Origin: Aphelidium insulamus
Lineage: Eukaryota > Aphelidiomycota > Aphelidea > Aphelidiaceae
DNA length: 64,000 nucleotides
Direction: 5' to 3'
Assembly (NCBI GenBank): GCA_036784855.1
Contig: JAZDSV010000007.1
Span: forward strand, 186,001-250,000
Below are positions 1-10,106 of this stretch, one piece after another. Both the position numbers and the translations under genes were made by a program. The notes under the pieces were generated by a model. It saw only the letters and a program-made list of their open reading frames with translations, was not told where the DNA came from and ran no database searches. Within the stretch, counting starts at the first letter, position 1. Each line of letters begins with the position of its first letter.

Positions 1-173
1 GTCACGGACAACCGTGTTGAAGCGGTCAAGTGCACGTTTATCTAGCCCGCACACCGACAGATGCACCGGCTTGGCAGTGTTCCTATTCCTCGCATAGCAC
101 CGCGTAATCTGTGCCACCAAGCTCACGATTTCCTGATATTACTATCTCTTATATCTTACACCTATATAAATAA

Positions 174-212
<39 letters not shown>

Positions 213-642
213 CGTGATATCTTACATGGTCAAGCATCAGGTCATCAAAGGACGCGTCGATGCACACGGACAGATCGCTCCAGTCGATCGGTGCCAGTGC
301 GCGCTTAATCATCATCACGGGCGGCAGTTCCTCGAGCGGCGGACGGCGTCCAGTATTGATGTTGTTGCTGTGGTCGTCGCCGCCGTCAGTGCTGCTGGCC
401 AGGAGGGCACGTTTGCGCGCCTGTCGCTCCTTGTGCTTCTCGCGTCGCTTGATGGCTCGCGCCTCGCGGCCAGCCTCCCAGGCATCGCGTCGGCGCTGCT
501 TCCGCAACTGGTTCTTGCTAAGCACAGGTGGTTCATGCTGTGGCAGTTGCAGTTGCTGTTGTTGTGTCTCTGTGCAGGTGCAGGCGGCGGTGCTGGTGGC
601 TGAAGGGCCGGTTTCCTCCGACATATCAGCTCCCTTGTCCAT
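1..642 (-). CDS. TRM10: Trm10-type tRNA (guanine-N1) methyltransferase, N-terminal part; runs off the left edge
   Basis: Trm10 enzymes are SPOUT methyltransferases that methylate N1 of the purine at position 9 of tRNA. Exon 1 (642-226) encodes 139 residues: a Gln-rich leader, a Lys/Arg-rich stretch beginning LSKNQLRKQRRR, and the family motif VCIDASFDDLM. The intron (225-133, GTAAGA to CAG) contains a (CA)n/(TA)n microsatellite. Splicing joins DLMLDH in frame to EIVSLVAQITRCYARN, a typical Trm10 block, and the second exon continues past base 1. Met7 (624) is an alternative start. Its start codon is only about 39 bp from that of the divergent NAA38 gene. The S-adenosylmethionine-binding core lies outside the window, so enzyme activity is known from the family and not seen here. 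Confidence 0.9.
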
Positions 643-681
643 TGTATATTTTTTTCTTGATTTCTTTCTTCACACTTGATC

Positions 682-998
682 ATGGCCGATTTGAAGGCGA
701 CCGTGTTGGCGCACATGGAAGCCGCGCAGTGGCAGGTGCATGTCAGCGATGGGCGCACGCTGACGGGCCGCTGCACCTGCGTCGACTCTAGCATGAATCT
801 CATTATGGAGAACACGCGTGAGACACGGCCAGGTGCGTGATTATGGGGCAATTATAAATATAATTATATTGACCACTTATAAACTCTTCGTCACCACCAC
901 CATTAGATGCAGACTATGTGCGGCGAGTGGGTGTGGTCATGGTGCCGGGGCGTCACATTGTGCGCATCGAGACCGAGGAGGAGATGCTCGAGACTTGA
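682..998 (+). CDS. NAA38: NatC N-acetyltransferase auxiliary subunit Naa38 (LSMD1, Sm-like)
   Basis: Naa38 is the small Sm-fold subunit of the NatC complex, which acetylates protein N-termini with Naa30 and Naa35. Two exons (682-832, 907-998) encode 80 residues; the 74-nt intron is GTGCGT to TAG. The product is one Sm domain: Sm1 is around VSDGRTLTGRCTCVDSSMNLIM and Sm2 is VGVVMVPGRHIVRIE. The VPG-x-HIV form of Sm2 is what separates LSMD1/Naa38 from ordinary LSm proteins. The length is near the core size of the family. The ATG is the first one after the shared promoter with TRM10. An LSm8-like assignment is possible but fits less well. Confidence 0.85.
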
Positions 999-1167
999 TC
1001 AATTGATATTTGCATCTTTGCAGTCTCTCCACACTGCGTCCCTCCACCCACTACATTATCTGTACACCTCTGTGTGCATATGCTAGCATATGTATGAGAG
1101 TCCAAACGTGTTGCATTGTAGGGGAAAAATATGTTGAACAGTTAGAGCACACACAGATACACACACA

Positions 1168-2497
1168 ATGCTGATTGAAGAGCTGGTTGGAGTGGGCGAG
1201 CGGGTTCGCGCCGTGGAGGACGCCCAGCTGTTGTCGGCGCTGTCTGTGGCTGCTGCTGCTACTGCCTCCTCCTCCTCCACGAATGACATTAATAGCGGGG
1301 ATCCCAATGGAGAGAGCGTGCGCTTCACACCCGAGCCGGGGTTCGTGCTCAAGACCACGGCGCTGGAGAGGCGTGGTGGTGGTGCTGGTGATGGTGCCGT
1401 GGATAGTGGCGGGCTGATCACGGCCCGTGCCGATGACAAGGTGGTCAAGGTGTTTATCAATGTGGGTCAGTCGGCGCACATGCCGCCGCCGCAAGTGGCC
1501 GCCCCGAATAAGATTATTGCTGCCGCTGATGAGGCGCATAATGAATTGACACACCGGCTGGCAATGTCTGTGGCTGGCGGTGCTCCGGCGGTGCTTACTT
1601 CTCGCGAAAATACAACCGAGAGAATTGTACGCCGCGATGTGGACAAGTTGGGCCGGCCGTGTTGCGTGATCGACCTGTGCCTGCACCCGGACGCCGTCCA
1701 GCATTGCCAGCTGATGGATGCCGCCACGCTGGCCACCTCTGACACTGTCGAGTCCATATTGCAGTGGCTGGAGGCTAAACTGGCGGCCACCGATACGCCG
1801 TTAACGTTTTCACGCGGAGGTATTCACATACCATACAGTTTAGTTTTTATATTATAATTTATTTGGTCCAGCCATCACATTCCCCAAAATGAAGTGCAAG
1901 GGCAGCCTGCGTGAACACTGCATTTATAGACGGAGTCGAACCGACTCTGCCGCGCCACACTCGAAGGCTGGTACTACGAATAGCATCAAGTCTCTGGCAG
2001 CAACCGACGATCAGGTGGTCATGCTGCCGGGACGTGTTGCGCCCAATGCCGCACCCCTGCTTACACCAGTATCCACGCGGCGCATCAACAGTAGCAGTCG
2101 CACTGCACAGCCCTCCATACAAGTAATGGACAGCAGTGTAAAGAAAACCCATCCAGCCAGCGCCACTGTAAAAGCCCTACCGAATGACAGCGCCATACAA
2201 TTGACCTTTCACCTACCCGCCGAGGTATGATAGTGTCTTTCGAATGCCATAATAATAATCTTCATATGTTTTATTGCTTTATGGCAGAGCTCCGTGGCAG
2301 ACAGCCAGCTGGCCATGGAGATGAACAAAGATGGAAGCAGGCGCGGCTCTGTCCATCTCTGCAGCACACACTACGACTTTGAACATGCGTGGCGCGCACC
2401 TGAAATGTATCAGGCCGATATAGATGCGGTCACGGCAACTTTCAGCCGTTCCAGCCGCGTGCTAACAATTTATCTACCGCTTACACCTTCAAGTTGA
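1168..2497 (+). CDS. PIH1: PIH1-domain protein (R2TP co-chaperone subunit)
   Basis: PIH1 proteins link Hsp90 and the Rvb1/2 ATPases to clients in the R2TP complex (snoRNP, PIKK and polymerase assembly; dynein-arm assembly in ciliated cells). Three exons (1168-1819, 1872-2224, 2288-2497) encode 404 residues. The PIH1 core covers roughly residues 55-240: GFVLKT, KVFINVGQS, LGRPCCVIDLCLHPD, and, across the first splice junction, FSRGAITFPKMKCKG, close to the family FPKxKYKG motif. A Ser/Thr-rich linker follows, then a probable CS-like C-terminal domain (residues ~330-404). Both introns are GT-AG. Which PIH1 paralogue this is cannot be decided by eye. It is convergent with CTF8, with 21 bp between the stop codons. 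Confidence 0.85.
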
Positions 2498-2518
2498 ATA
2501 CATATAGGCATTGCACAT

Positions 2519-2933
2519 TTATTCTTCAGTGGCAATGTCAACACTGCCAACGTGATGCTCGGGTCTCCGTGAAAACACCAGCTTCTTGGTGACAATCTGC
2601 TCCACGCAGTACTGCGGGGTGGGCGAGCAGTTGACCATGGCCGCCCCCTCACACGACTGCCCACGACTATGCCGCATCACAGCCAGCGGCCGCTTCAACG
2701 CCACCCACTCCCCGCGCAGAGTGTGACACCCGATCTGCAGCCAGGGCCGTTGCTGCAGTGGCACATTGAGAGAGGGGCAGCAGTACCATTTACTTTACAG
2801 CACACACCTCCTGCATATTAATGCGACCCAGTTTGAGTGAGCGCCAGCTAGTGCTGTCTGTCTGGAGCGCGCCTTGCAGCTCCACCAGCACCAACTGGTC
2901 ACTGCCACAACCAACTGTCAGCGGTATGTGCAT
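2519..2933 (-). CDS. CTF8: Chromosome transmission fidelity protein 8 (Ctf18-RFC clamp loader)
   Basis: Ctf8 with Dcc1 and Ctf18 forms the alternative RFC clamp loader used in sister-chromatid cohesion and replication checkpoint signalling. Two exons (2933-2808 and 2752-2519) encode 119 residues, the usual size. Exon 1 gives an opening VLVELQGALQ strand; exon 2 gives LQIGCHTLRGEWVALKRPLAV and TKKLVFSRRPEH, both hallmark Ctf8 blocks. The intron (2807-2753) is GTGTGT to CAG, phase 0. The ATG (2933) immediately precedes MHIPLTVG, and no upstream extension is needed. Confidence 0.88.
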
Positions 2934-3225
2934 TGTGCCGTGTGTTGTTGTTGTAAATATCTGCTGTTGATACAGTGCTTCTGTGAAGTGTGTGATTGCC
3001 GATACTCATATTGTGACATTCGATATTTACACATAATACACACACACACACACACACACTTGTTGATATTAATTAAATACAACTGGTGGTAGACTTGCAC
3101 ACACACACACACACAGTTGCGTCGCATTGCAGCCAAACATATATTTATTCTACACTATATGTATGTGTATCCTGTACATCTACATATTTACATATGTACA
3201 TATATGTACTCATAATCATCAACAG
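2934..3225. repeat. Intergenic stretch with two (CA)n microsatellites
   Basis: Gene-free interval between CTF8 and the next minus-strand ORF. It holds a (CA)n tract at about 3037-3060 and a second at about 3101-3116, with AT-rich flanks rich in TATGTA/TACATA words. It probably contains the CTF8 promoter. No ORF with family resemblance is present. Confidence 0.7.
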
Positions 3226-4806
3226 CTAAGCAGCCTGCTGCATGTACATCAGCCAGCCAACTTGGTGGTAGCGCGGCGCCGATCGCCACCACCTCTCCCA
3301 CAGCGTGGTGGGCACCCCGTGCGTTTTGCTGACAATCACCAGGTAGGGGCAGCGCGGGCGGGGCCGTGTGTCCGCATCGCTGCCCGTCCCGATCACCAGG
3401 CCGGCGGTGGGCGGTGCCGACTGTTGTGCCTGGCGTGCCGCGTCCGCCGACTCTAGCCAGTGGTGGCTGATGTAGGCGGGCAGGTGGCGGCCGGCTTTGC
3501 GCGGCAACTTTACACTGGCCACCCGCACCCGGCCATCACTGTTTTGTGTGGCAGTCGATGGTGTAGTTGATGTCGATGGCGTGGTTGTAGACACTGGCGA
3601 TACAGTGTGACGGCGCTGTGCGCACATCAGGGCCAGTTCCGTGTGGGCCGGGTGCACCCAGCGGCCGATGGTGCGGTAGGCCTCGCTCTCGCGCGACACA
3701 AACTTGACATACACCTGCCGCTTGTCCCAGTGGTGTTTGGCGTGGTGTGTGACACACGACGACGACTGCAGTGCCGACTCGCGCGGTGCCGCCCACTGCC
3801 GCAGTGAGAGTGCCGCGGAGCGCATGTGTGGCGCGGCCCACTGGCGGGCCAGCAGCACGAACCCGTACTCGGACTCGGCCACGCAGCCCTCAACCCGGTA
3901 CAGATTGTCGTCGAGTAGGAGCGGCAGTGTTCCGTCCAGATAGTCGGCCAGGTCCACCTGCTGCCGGGTGAAGCCCGCTTCCAGACTGGGCCGTATGGCG
4001 CACATTGGCCGCGGCCGAGTCTCGATCAGCGTGCTGTCGCTCTTCTTCATGACATCTGTGCCATTGCCATCGACGGCGTCCACCTCCTCTGATTCTTTCT
4101 CCTCTTGCTGCTCTTGATGGTGATGATGATGTACATCCAGGGCACTGTTCTTTGACTGTGACTGCGATTGTTGCCACTCGGTGTCGTGGTGGTGGTTGAC
4201 GTGGTAGCCACTCTGCCAGCCTCCCGTGGGGGACGATGTGCGATAATCATCCACACCCTGGTCATATGTAGTGCTGGTGGGCAGAGGTGGCGGTGGTCGG
4301 CGGTGATGCGGCCGTGTTGGACTTGATGGGACGGCTGCTGATATGGATGGCGGCGGCGGCGAGGTGAACAGTGGGTCGGAGTGGCGCGGTGGGTGGGCAA
4401 CAGTAGATGATGATGACAGTATATCGCCGTGCACCGGTCCACTGTATGTCAGTGCGTGGCTGTGTTGATGCCAGTGCTGGTGCCACGGGTTATGATGATG
4501 GTGATGATGTTGATAGTGCTGTTCATCTGCATGGCTGTGGTCTTCATTGTCGCCATCATCAGTGGCCGCTAGTGTCATTGTCAGCGGGTGCGAAAAGTGG
4601 CGCAGCTGCGGGCGGCTCTGCAATGCATGCAGGTACTGGTGGTACTCGGATGGTGTGGGCGGAGCTGGCGGTGGCGGTGGCGGCAGAGGCACTTTTGTCG
4701 GCACTGGTTTGTCGTACGGGCCGTCCCGGCGGAGCATTCTGCAGACTGTCAACGGTGTGCTGTCTGTGTGTATGTTGTCTGTGTGGCGTGTGTGTGTGCT
4801 TGGCAC
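3226..4806 (-). CDS. Hypothetical His/Pro-rich protein, 526 aa, single exon
   Basis: A long open frame with no family I recognise. The first 200 residues are low complexity: a Pro run (PLPPPPPPAPPTP), His clusters, and Ser/Thr/Pro-rich linkers. The C-terminal half looks more globular: YLDGTLPLLLDDNLYRVEGC, ESEYGFVLLARQWAAP, KRQVYVKFVSRESEAYR, and a Trp-rich end (LWERWWRSAPRYHQVGW). Met24 (codon at 4737, MLRRDGPYDKP) is a plausible alternative start. Frame integrity over 1.5 kb in GC-rich sequence supports coding, but antisense frames here are also fairly open, so I hold this below the conserved genes. Confidence 0.6.
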   Translation of the reverse strand: MPSTHTRHTDNIHTDSTPLTVCRMLRRDGPYDKPVPTKVPLPPPPPPAPPTPSEYHQYLHALQSRPQLRHFSHPLTMTLAATDDGDNEDHSHADEQHYQHHHHHHNPWHQHWHQHSHALTYSGPVHGDILSSSSTVAHPPRHSDPLFTSPPPPSISAAVPSSPTRPHHRRPPPPLPTSTTYDQGVDDYRTSSPTGGWQSGYHVNHHHDTEWQQSQSQSKNSALDVHHHHHQEQQEEKESEEVDAVDGNGTDVMKKSDSTLIETRPRPMCAIRPSLEAGFTRQQVDLADYLDGTLPLLLDDNLYRVEGCVAESEYGFVLLARQWAAPHMRSAALSLRQWAAPRESALQSSSCVTHHAKHHWDKRQVYVKFVSRESEAYRTIGRWVHPAHTELALMCAQRRHTVSPVSTTTPSTSTTPSTATQNSDGRVRVASVKLPRKAGRHLPAYISHHWLESADAARQAQQSAPPTAGLVIGTGSDADTRPRPRCPYLVIVSKTHGVPTTLWERWWRSAPRYHQVGWLMYMQQAA

Positions 4807-5275
4807 ATGTACAGTTTGCCTCTACTGTTGTATGAGCGCTACATATTACACCATGTGATTTTTTTGTCCCCTCTATGTATATATGTACACTTCACACTTT
4901 TGGAGCCCGCCGCGTCATAAAGTAGTGACGTTGAATAACGTTATCAGATGTAAGCGCTGTGACTGAGAGTTGCTTTGCTGCAATACTTGGAGGTCATACA
5001 CACACACACAGTGACACCATCCAATGATCATGCCACGCTTCTGGCTATGGTCCTAATCATAGTATTAGTCCAAACATTCGACAGCTAGACACAAGACGGT
5101 CGCCGGTGACATGGACGCTTGAGGTCGTGCAAGTCGTCACATTATACAGTGACCTGGTGTGCAGGCGTGACCTGGTGTGCAGGCGCCGGTTTGCATCCGC
5201 GTCATACAAGTGCATGGTACTGGCACGTGTCCATCAGTCAGAGCAGTCCGGTCAGGTCAGTATGAATAATCTCAT

Positions 5276-5311
<36 letters not shown>

Positions 5312-5411
5312 TATAGCAGTGTATAGCAATACCTGTATATGCCAAGTATGCAGTGAACAGCTTATAGAGTCTGACAACCACAGAACACAGACTTCCCACG
5401 ATAATCACGGA
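4807..5411. other. Divergent intergenic region with an 18-bp tandem repeat and a (TA)n tract
   Basis: The 605-bp promoter region shared by the hypothetical minus-strand gene and MDM10. It contains two adjacent copies of the 18-mer TGACCTGGTGTGCAGGCG (about 5150-5185) and a (TA)n microsatellite of about 30 bp at 5279-5308, roughly 100 bp before the MDM10 start. A short (CA)n lies near 4999-5010. No conserved coding sequence was seen. Confidence 0.65.
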
Positions 5412-6817
5412 ATGCTGGACTACATGGACGCCTGCTTGGAGGCCTACTTCCGGCAGACGGCGTGGGACGCGCGGCGCAACTACGCCAACATTGCCGCGTA
5501 CTCCAGTGCCGTGTTGGACTTTTGCCCGCCGCAGATACCCGCGCAGCTGGTGTTGGCGCGCCCCGTCAGCCCCTATCTCAAGGCCACCTACACTCTGGCC
5601 GTGCCGCCAGACCACCACGCGCTCAGCTTTCTGGCCACGTCCACGCCTCAGACTCTACAGCCGGCTTGTTCTGTAATACCATCTGCCAGTGGTGGTGTTG
5701 AAGATGATGGAGGTGCACAGCCGTCGATGCTTGCCGTCGATGCCGAGGTGCGATCTCGGCTCTGGCACACGCTCTCCTCTCAGGCATCCCTGCCGCCACT
5801 CTCGCGCACACTTGCACTGCGGAGATGGACCCGGCCAACTCACTACGGGACTGTTGGCGCTACTTCCACGGCGCCCTACCTGCTACACGGACGCGTGTGG
5901 GCAGACGGCACACTGGACGGATATTTCTCGCGTCGACTCTCGCCCGCCGTGCAGTTGGTGGTGTCTGGCACATCGAGCCGGCCGACTCTGCCCAGCGCCT
6001 GGTCCTGGCTGCGTAATGATGGCAGTGGCAACTCTTCTGCATCCACCGGCGGCATGTCCAACTCGCCGTCATCATCGTCCATCGCCATGCTGCCGTCCAC
6101 TTCACATGTTCGTTGACAAGACACCGATAGCTTTTGTACACTTATAACCTTACCGTATCAGGTGCACGCCGAAGTGCAGCATCAAGGTGCCGAGCAGACT
6201 ACGGAACTGTCATTCAGCTCTGCGGGCACCATTTACGGTCTGCGGGCGCTGCGCCGACTGTATGAAGATGATTTGCGCAACTGGGACATTGGCACCGAGC
6301 TGTACTATGCGCACGGCGAGCGCAGCGGTGGCTGTAAGTGGCCATACATCCAAGTCTGTTAGTGCTGACTATGATAGTGTCCATGGGCGCCCACTATCAA
6401 GCGCTGAGTGGCACTGAGCCGGCGAAGGCCGAGCTGACCGATGTGTGCCTGCTGCTCAATCCCGCGATGGGTCACATGGCTGCGGCATATTCTACTAGCG
6501 CTGCGGCGCGACAGCTGACAATGTCGGCGCGCTACGAGTTCAATTTGTACAGCTACGAGTCGGACCTAGCCGTGGGACTGATTTATGCTCCTTCCACTAG
6601 TGATGAAGAACAACCCGTTGAGAGCAAGCCGGCAGCTACATCCGGCATTGCCAGCCAGGTTGTCAAGTTCCGCGTCGGACTCGCGCAGGGATTGGCATTT
6701 GTGTGGGAGCTGTGTCCCGGCAACGGCTGGACCGTGTGCCTGGGTGTGTCGACTGAGTTTGGATGGAATCCGTCACGCACTCTGGGCATCGAATTGCAGT
6801 ATGTGTCACCATCCTAA
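5412..6817 (+). CDS. MDM10: Mdm10, mitochondrial outer-membrane beta-barrel (ERMES and SAM complexes)
   Basis: Mdm10 is a VDAC-fold barrel that anchors the ER-mitochondria ERMES tether and also helps the SAM complex release beta-barrel precursors. Three exons (5412-6107, 6162-6333, 6378-6817) encode 435 residues. The N-terminus MLDYMDACLEAYF followed by NYANIAAYSSAVLDF is the Mdm10 signature; GERSGGLSMGAHYQAL is formed across the second junction and matches the family SPGxSxGxRY block. The C-terminus ends in a strand, LGIELQYVSPS. A low-complexity Ser/Gly/Asn insert lies at about residues 200-235. In-frame codons exist upstream to 5319, but MLDYMD is the conserved start. Intron 1 has a weak donor (GTTCGT). 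The gene is strong evidence for a fungal source. Confidence 0.93.
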
Positions 6818-6881
6818 TATGTCCTGGCAATAGATTGCCATTATCACAGTTACATCACATCTTCACTGTGCTTAACAGCAT

Positions 6882-7415
6882 CTATTTTGGTATCAGCTCC
6901 ACAAGTTGTTCACAGTTGGCCAGTGATTTGCTGGAACTGGTAGCAACTTCGACGGTACAAAATTGCTTGCACCCGGGTAAACCAGTAGCAAGCTCGCCAG
7001 TAGAGCAGTCGGAGTCCAGTTCTCGTACAATTCCAGCCTGAATGGCCACTATCCACTCCACCACTTGTTCCATAAACGGCTCCATACTCTTGAGGGGCTC
7101 ATTTTCTTCACTATGAAACTTGTTGTGAACCAGCCTATAATAATCGAGCTGTGCGATTTGTGTTGTGCGCTGGAACGTGTGTATGTGCTCACATTTCTGC
7201 GTAATTAGAATGTTGGTTACCGCGAGAGATTCAAGAATATTGGCAACCTTTATCGCGGTGATATCGTTCTGCACCTGAACCGTTTCAGCCGTCACTTTGT
7301 GGCTTGGCGTGACAGCCGCTGCGGCTTTAGTCGCCTCAACATCCATGTTCACCGGAGTGGCATCACCGTCATTGATACTGTTTGGAGGCGTGTGCGGCTG
7401 TGTCGACGCGCTCAT
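6882..7415 (-). CDS. Hypothetical protein, 177 aa
   Basis: Single-exon frame; no family recognised. The N-terminal 45 residues are polar and probably disordered (STQPHTPPNSIND). The rest is helical-looking: NDITAIKVANILESLAVTN, then QIAQLDYYRLVHNKFHSEE and MEPFMEQVVEWIVAIQAGI, ending in a Cys-containing tail (CSTGELATGLPGCKQFC). No signal peptide or membrane segment. It starts 25 bp after the stop of the next minus-strand gene and converges on MDM10 with a 64-bp gap. A lineage-specific gene is the best reading. Confidence 0.5.
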   Translation of the reverse strand: MSASTQPHTPPNSINDGDATPVNMDVEATKAAAAVTPSHKVTAETVQVQNDITAIKVANILESLAVTNILITQKCEHIHTFQRTTQIAQLDYYRLVHNKFHSEENEPLKSMEPFMEQVVEWIVAIQAGIVRELDSDCSTGELATGLPGCKQFCTVEVATSSSKSLANCEQLVELIPK

Positions 7416-7439
7416 GGACGGAGCAATCTAGATGTCATG

Positions 7440-7845
7440 TCAAAAGTAATTATCTGATCGGTCTGCGTACGGTCTCTTGGAGATGCGTTGCGATCTCAAC
7501 CAAATTTTCGTTTCTCTTGTCAAGCGAGTGATCTGACAGTCATCAGACATGCAAAAGGCAGACATGATGTCAAACAGACCCTTAAGCACTTTGCAGCGAC
7601 TATTTTGCAGGCGTGTCGCCAAGTAGGCCAGTTTTCGAACACTGGCCAAAACAATTAGCAGATGTAGAATGCACGATGTGCCTGTACCCGCGCTTGGCAA
7701 TGTTCTTCGCCTGAGCTTTTGTGTGTTGTACAAACACTTTAATGGTGCTGCCGAGGGCGCGATTAGCGCGGGGTTTGCTAGGGAGCGCGATGTGCATCAA
7801 TTTTTCGTCGGCGGGAGTCGGGCCGATTTCAGCAATCGACGTCAT
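7440..7845 (-). CDS. Hypothetical small basic protein, 119 aa, two exons
   Basis: Two exons (7845-7688, 7641-7440) join at a GT-AG intron of 47 nt (GTACAG to CAG) with a CTAAT branch-like word before the acceptor. The joint reads AKRGVRKLAYLATRLQNSR, in perfect phase, which is the main support. The product is Lys/Arg-rich in its second half (TRLTRETKIWLRSQRISKR). No family recognised. Without the intron each half is only a short open frame, so confidence rests on the splice fit. Confidence 0.5.
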
Positions 7846-8644
7846 AGCAATATTAAACAATGACGTTATATGTGAGCGAGGATCAGTATGAATAGACGTG
7901 AGCAAGGGAGTGTGATGCGTGAGCAAGGGAGTGCTGATGAGAGCAGCGAGTTGTTACGAGGCGTATATGTGGCGAAGAGAATGTATTTTTAGACGCATGA
8001 TAAGGCGACCCGACACGGATAGTGCCCGACAACCATGTCGATGCCAGGGCAGCGGTCGTGCTTCCCTCGTTGATTATATTGAAGGCTTCAGTGAGGCAGT
8101 GCTTTGCATTCTATATATTCATGTTGGACAACAAATACAAGCAGCATTAAACATCGACAATCAGTCGACACATCCACAAGCGGTAGCGCGGGCACACAAC
8201 TTTTCTCACAGATCCTTACTGTCGCCTGGTGCCCCGGGTTGCCATCCTGGGTGCCCTACCATCCAGCCTGGCACGAGCCAGAGTTCTAGCCCGTCGCCGT
8301 ATTGTGATGGCTGGTTGTTGGCAATGGAAACGTTGTGTCGACGTAGGCGCCTCATGTAAGGAGAGATCCAGGTTCCGTCGTTGGTGCGCTCATATCCAGC
8401 TATAGTCTCCCGGATATGGCGTAGTATAGGTAAAGCCGACTTCAGTAATTTCGTGCGGCACTCCTTGCTGGCAGTTCAGGACCATAAACAAAAAAATAAT
8501 CGGCGCCAGCGCTGCACGGGATTGGCTCAATCGAGATACATTGATTGTGGCTAATGATGCACTTGATTGGCTTATCACAAGATACATTGATGGTATTGAT
8601 GGCAATTAACGAAAAGCTTGCACTCAAAATCTTCACTTCACGTG
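7846..8644. other. Gap without a confident gene; possible decayed fragment related to the DNAJC9 leader
   Basis: About 800 bp. A tandem word near 7905-7928 reads GTGAGCAAGGGAGTG twice. Around 8135-8300 the plus strand shares scattered words with the first 130 bp of the DNAJC9 coding region, notably AATCAGTCG followed by CATCCACAAGCGG. A 146-codon open frame covers this stretch but resembles no family. I read it as non-coding or decayed. Confidence 0.4.
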
Positions 8645-9028
8645 ATGAAACAATTTACCATATTGAAATATTTATTATTGTGGCTAGCATTTAGCATTAA
8701 AGCTGCTGCTGGATTTGTTACCAGCGAATTTTCGAATTCAGAAGCATGCAAAGATAAGTGGATCTCTGCTATTATTGGGGCATTTTCTCTGAAAGAAAAC
8801 ACAATTCGTAAGGGGATGCTACTCCCAAGCTCTGATCATAAAAATCGCTACAAAGCGGTAACGTCAATGTTTGACAATGAGTTCGAAAAATTGTTTCGGG
8901 AATACTTTGGACCAATTGATTTCAGTACAGCAAGTTTTTCAATGGAATGCCACGGGGTTGACAACACTCCTGTTTTGAAGAGTATCAACATAAGAAAAGT
9001 CATTGTGACGCATCAGCTATGGCGCTAG
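8645..9028 (+). CDS. Hypothetical small secreted protein, 127 aa
   Basis: Starts at MKQFTILKYLLLWLAFSIKA (ATG 8645), a clear signal peptide ending near AAAG (about residues 22-25). The mature part is short and mixed alpha/beta-looking, with only two Cys (in SEACKDKW and SMECHG), and the sequence SMFDNEFEKLFREYFGP. An in-frame ATG at 8618 gives nine extra residues and a poorer signal peptide. Base composition is visibly more AT-rich than in neighbouring housekeeping genes. No family recognised. It could be a lineage-specific secreted protein. Confidence 0.5.
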   Translation: MKQFTILKYLLLWLAFSIKAAAGFVTSEFSNSEACKDKWISAIIGAFSLKENTIRKGMLLPSSDHKNRYKAVTSMFDNEFEKLFREYFGPIDFSTASFSMECHGVDNTPVLKSINIRKVIVTHQLWR

Positions 9029-9103
9029 CCGTGGGGCAGCAATTGCCATACTAAAAGTTTTAAAAAAATCACACATGGCGTCTTCAAGCTAGCAAGCAAC
9101 AAT

Positions 9104-10106
9104 ATGACAAAAAGTAGCATTGAAGAGACTGGCGACACCAACAATCAGTCGGCGGCATCCACAAGCGGCAACGGAGACACACCTACGCTACCCACCGACC
9201 CATACACCGTGCTGGGTCTGCCGTCGCATCCAGCGGGCCGCAAATGCAAATTAGTCGACATTAAGAAGGCCTACTACCGGCAAGCGCTACGCCATCACCC
9301 CGACAAACAGCCGGCAGATGCCACGCAGGATGCCATAGATGCCACCACCGAGCGCTTCCGCCTGGTAGGACGTGCGTACAGTTTGCTGAGCGATGCTGAG
9401 CAGAGGCGCCACTTTGACCGCACTGGCGTGTGGGAGATGGATTATGGCACTGCGGACGCTGCTGGCACAGCGGACTGGACCGCTTACTTTGCCGGTAAGT
9501 TCGATAAGGAAATCAGTATATAGGTACTACAGACATTTGTTAGAGCTGTACGGCAAGCTGCGTCGACAAGACTTGGAAGAGTTCGAGCTGGCTTATCGTG
9601 GTATTATACTTGCATGCAATACATATACACTCACCTCGACGCCAGGTTCCGACGAGGAGCGCCGCGACGTGATCAAGGCCTACTTGAAACACCACGGTGA
9701 CATCAGTGGCATGATGGAGGAGATTTTGTGCAGTTCTATTGACGAAGAGCCGCGATACCGTGACATAACTGCACAGGCCGTTCGCGACAACGAGGTACCA
9801 GAATATGAACAGTTCAGGCCGGATGCGCGGGATATGGCTAGGCGTAAACGCCAAGCCGCACAGGAAGCACGGGAGGCGGAGCAGCTGGCACTGGAGTTGG
9901 GACTCAATAAGACCGATAGCGGCGGTGCAGAAAATGCAGATGGCGATGACATGGCCGGATTGCGTGCGCTCATACAGCAGCGAAGCAAGGGTCGAATGGA
10001 TGCTATTATTGCTGGCCTTGAGGAAAAGTATTGTGGCAAGCAGCAGCAGGAGCCAAAATCGACAGCGTCAAGCGGCAAGTCAAAACGACGCTCTGTGCGC
10101 AAATAG
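9104..10106 (+). CDS. DNAJC9: DNAJC9-type J-domain co-chaperone
   Basis: In animals DNAJC9 is a nuclear Hsp40 and histone H3-H4 co-chaperone. Three exons (9104-9494, 9544-9600, 9646-10106) encode 302 residues. The J domain is at about residues 31-105 with the HPD tripeptide at 65-67. The DNAJC9-specific C-terminal region follows: DWTAYFAELYGKLRRQDLEEF is created by the first splice, AYRGSDEERRDVIKAYLKHHGD by the second, then a lysine/alanine-rich coil and GLEEKYC near the end. The second intron (45 nt) is a multiple of three without a stop, so retention would stay in frame. A basic tail (KSKRRSVRK) may be a nuclear signal. Confidence 0.9.

Noticed and set aside
3037..3116. CA-rich arrays as a possible CRISPR or minisatellite
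   Set aside because: They are plain dinucleotide microsatellites without spacers; the genome is eukaryotic.
9495..9516. A 22-nt intron in DNAJC9 ending at AAATCAG
   Set aside because: The phase also fits, but the 49-nt intron ending at TTAG gives a gapless alignment to the DNAJC9 family (TAYFAELYGKLRRQDLEEF) and a normal intron length.
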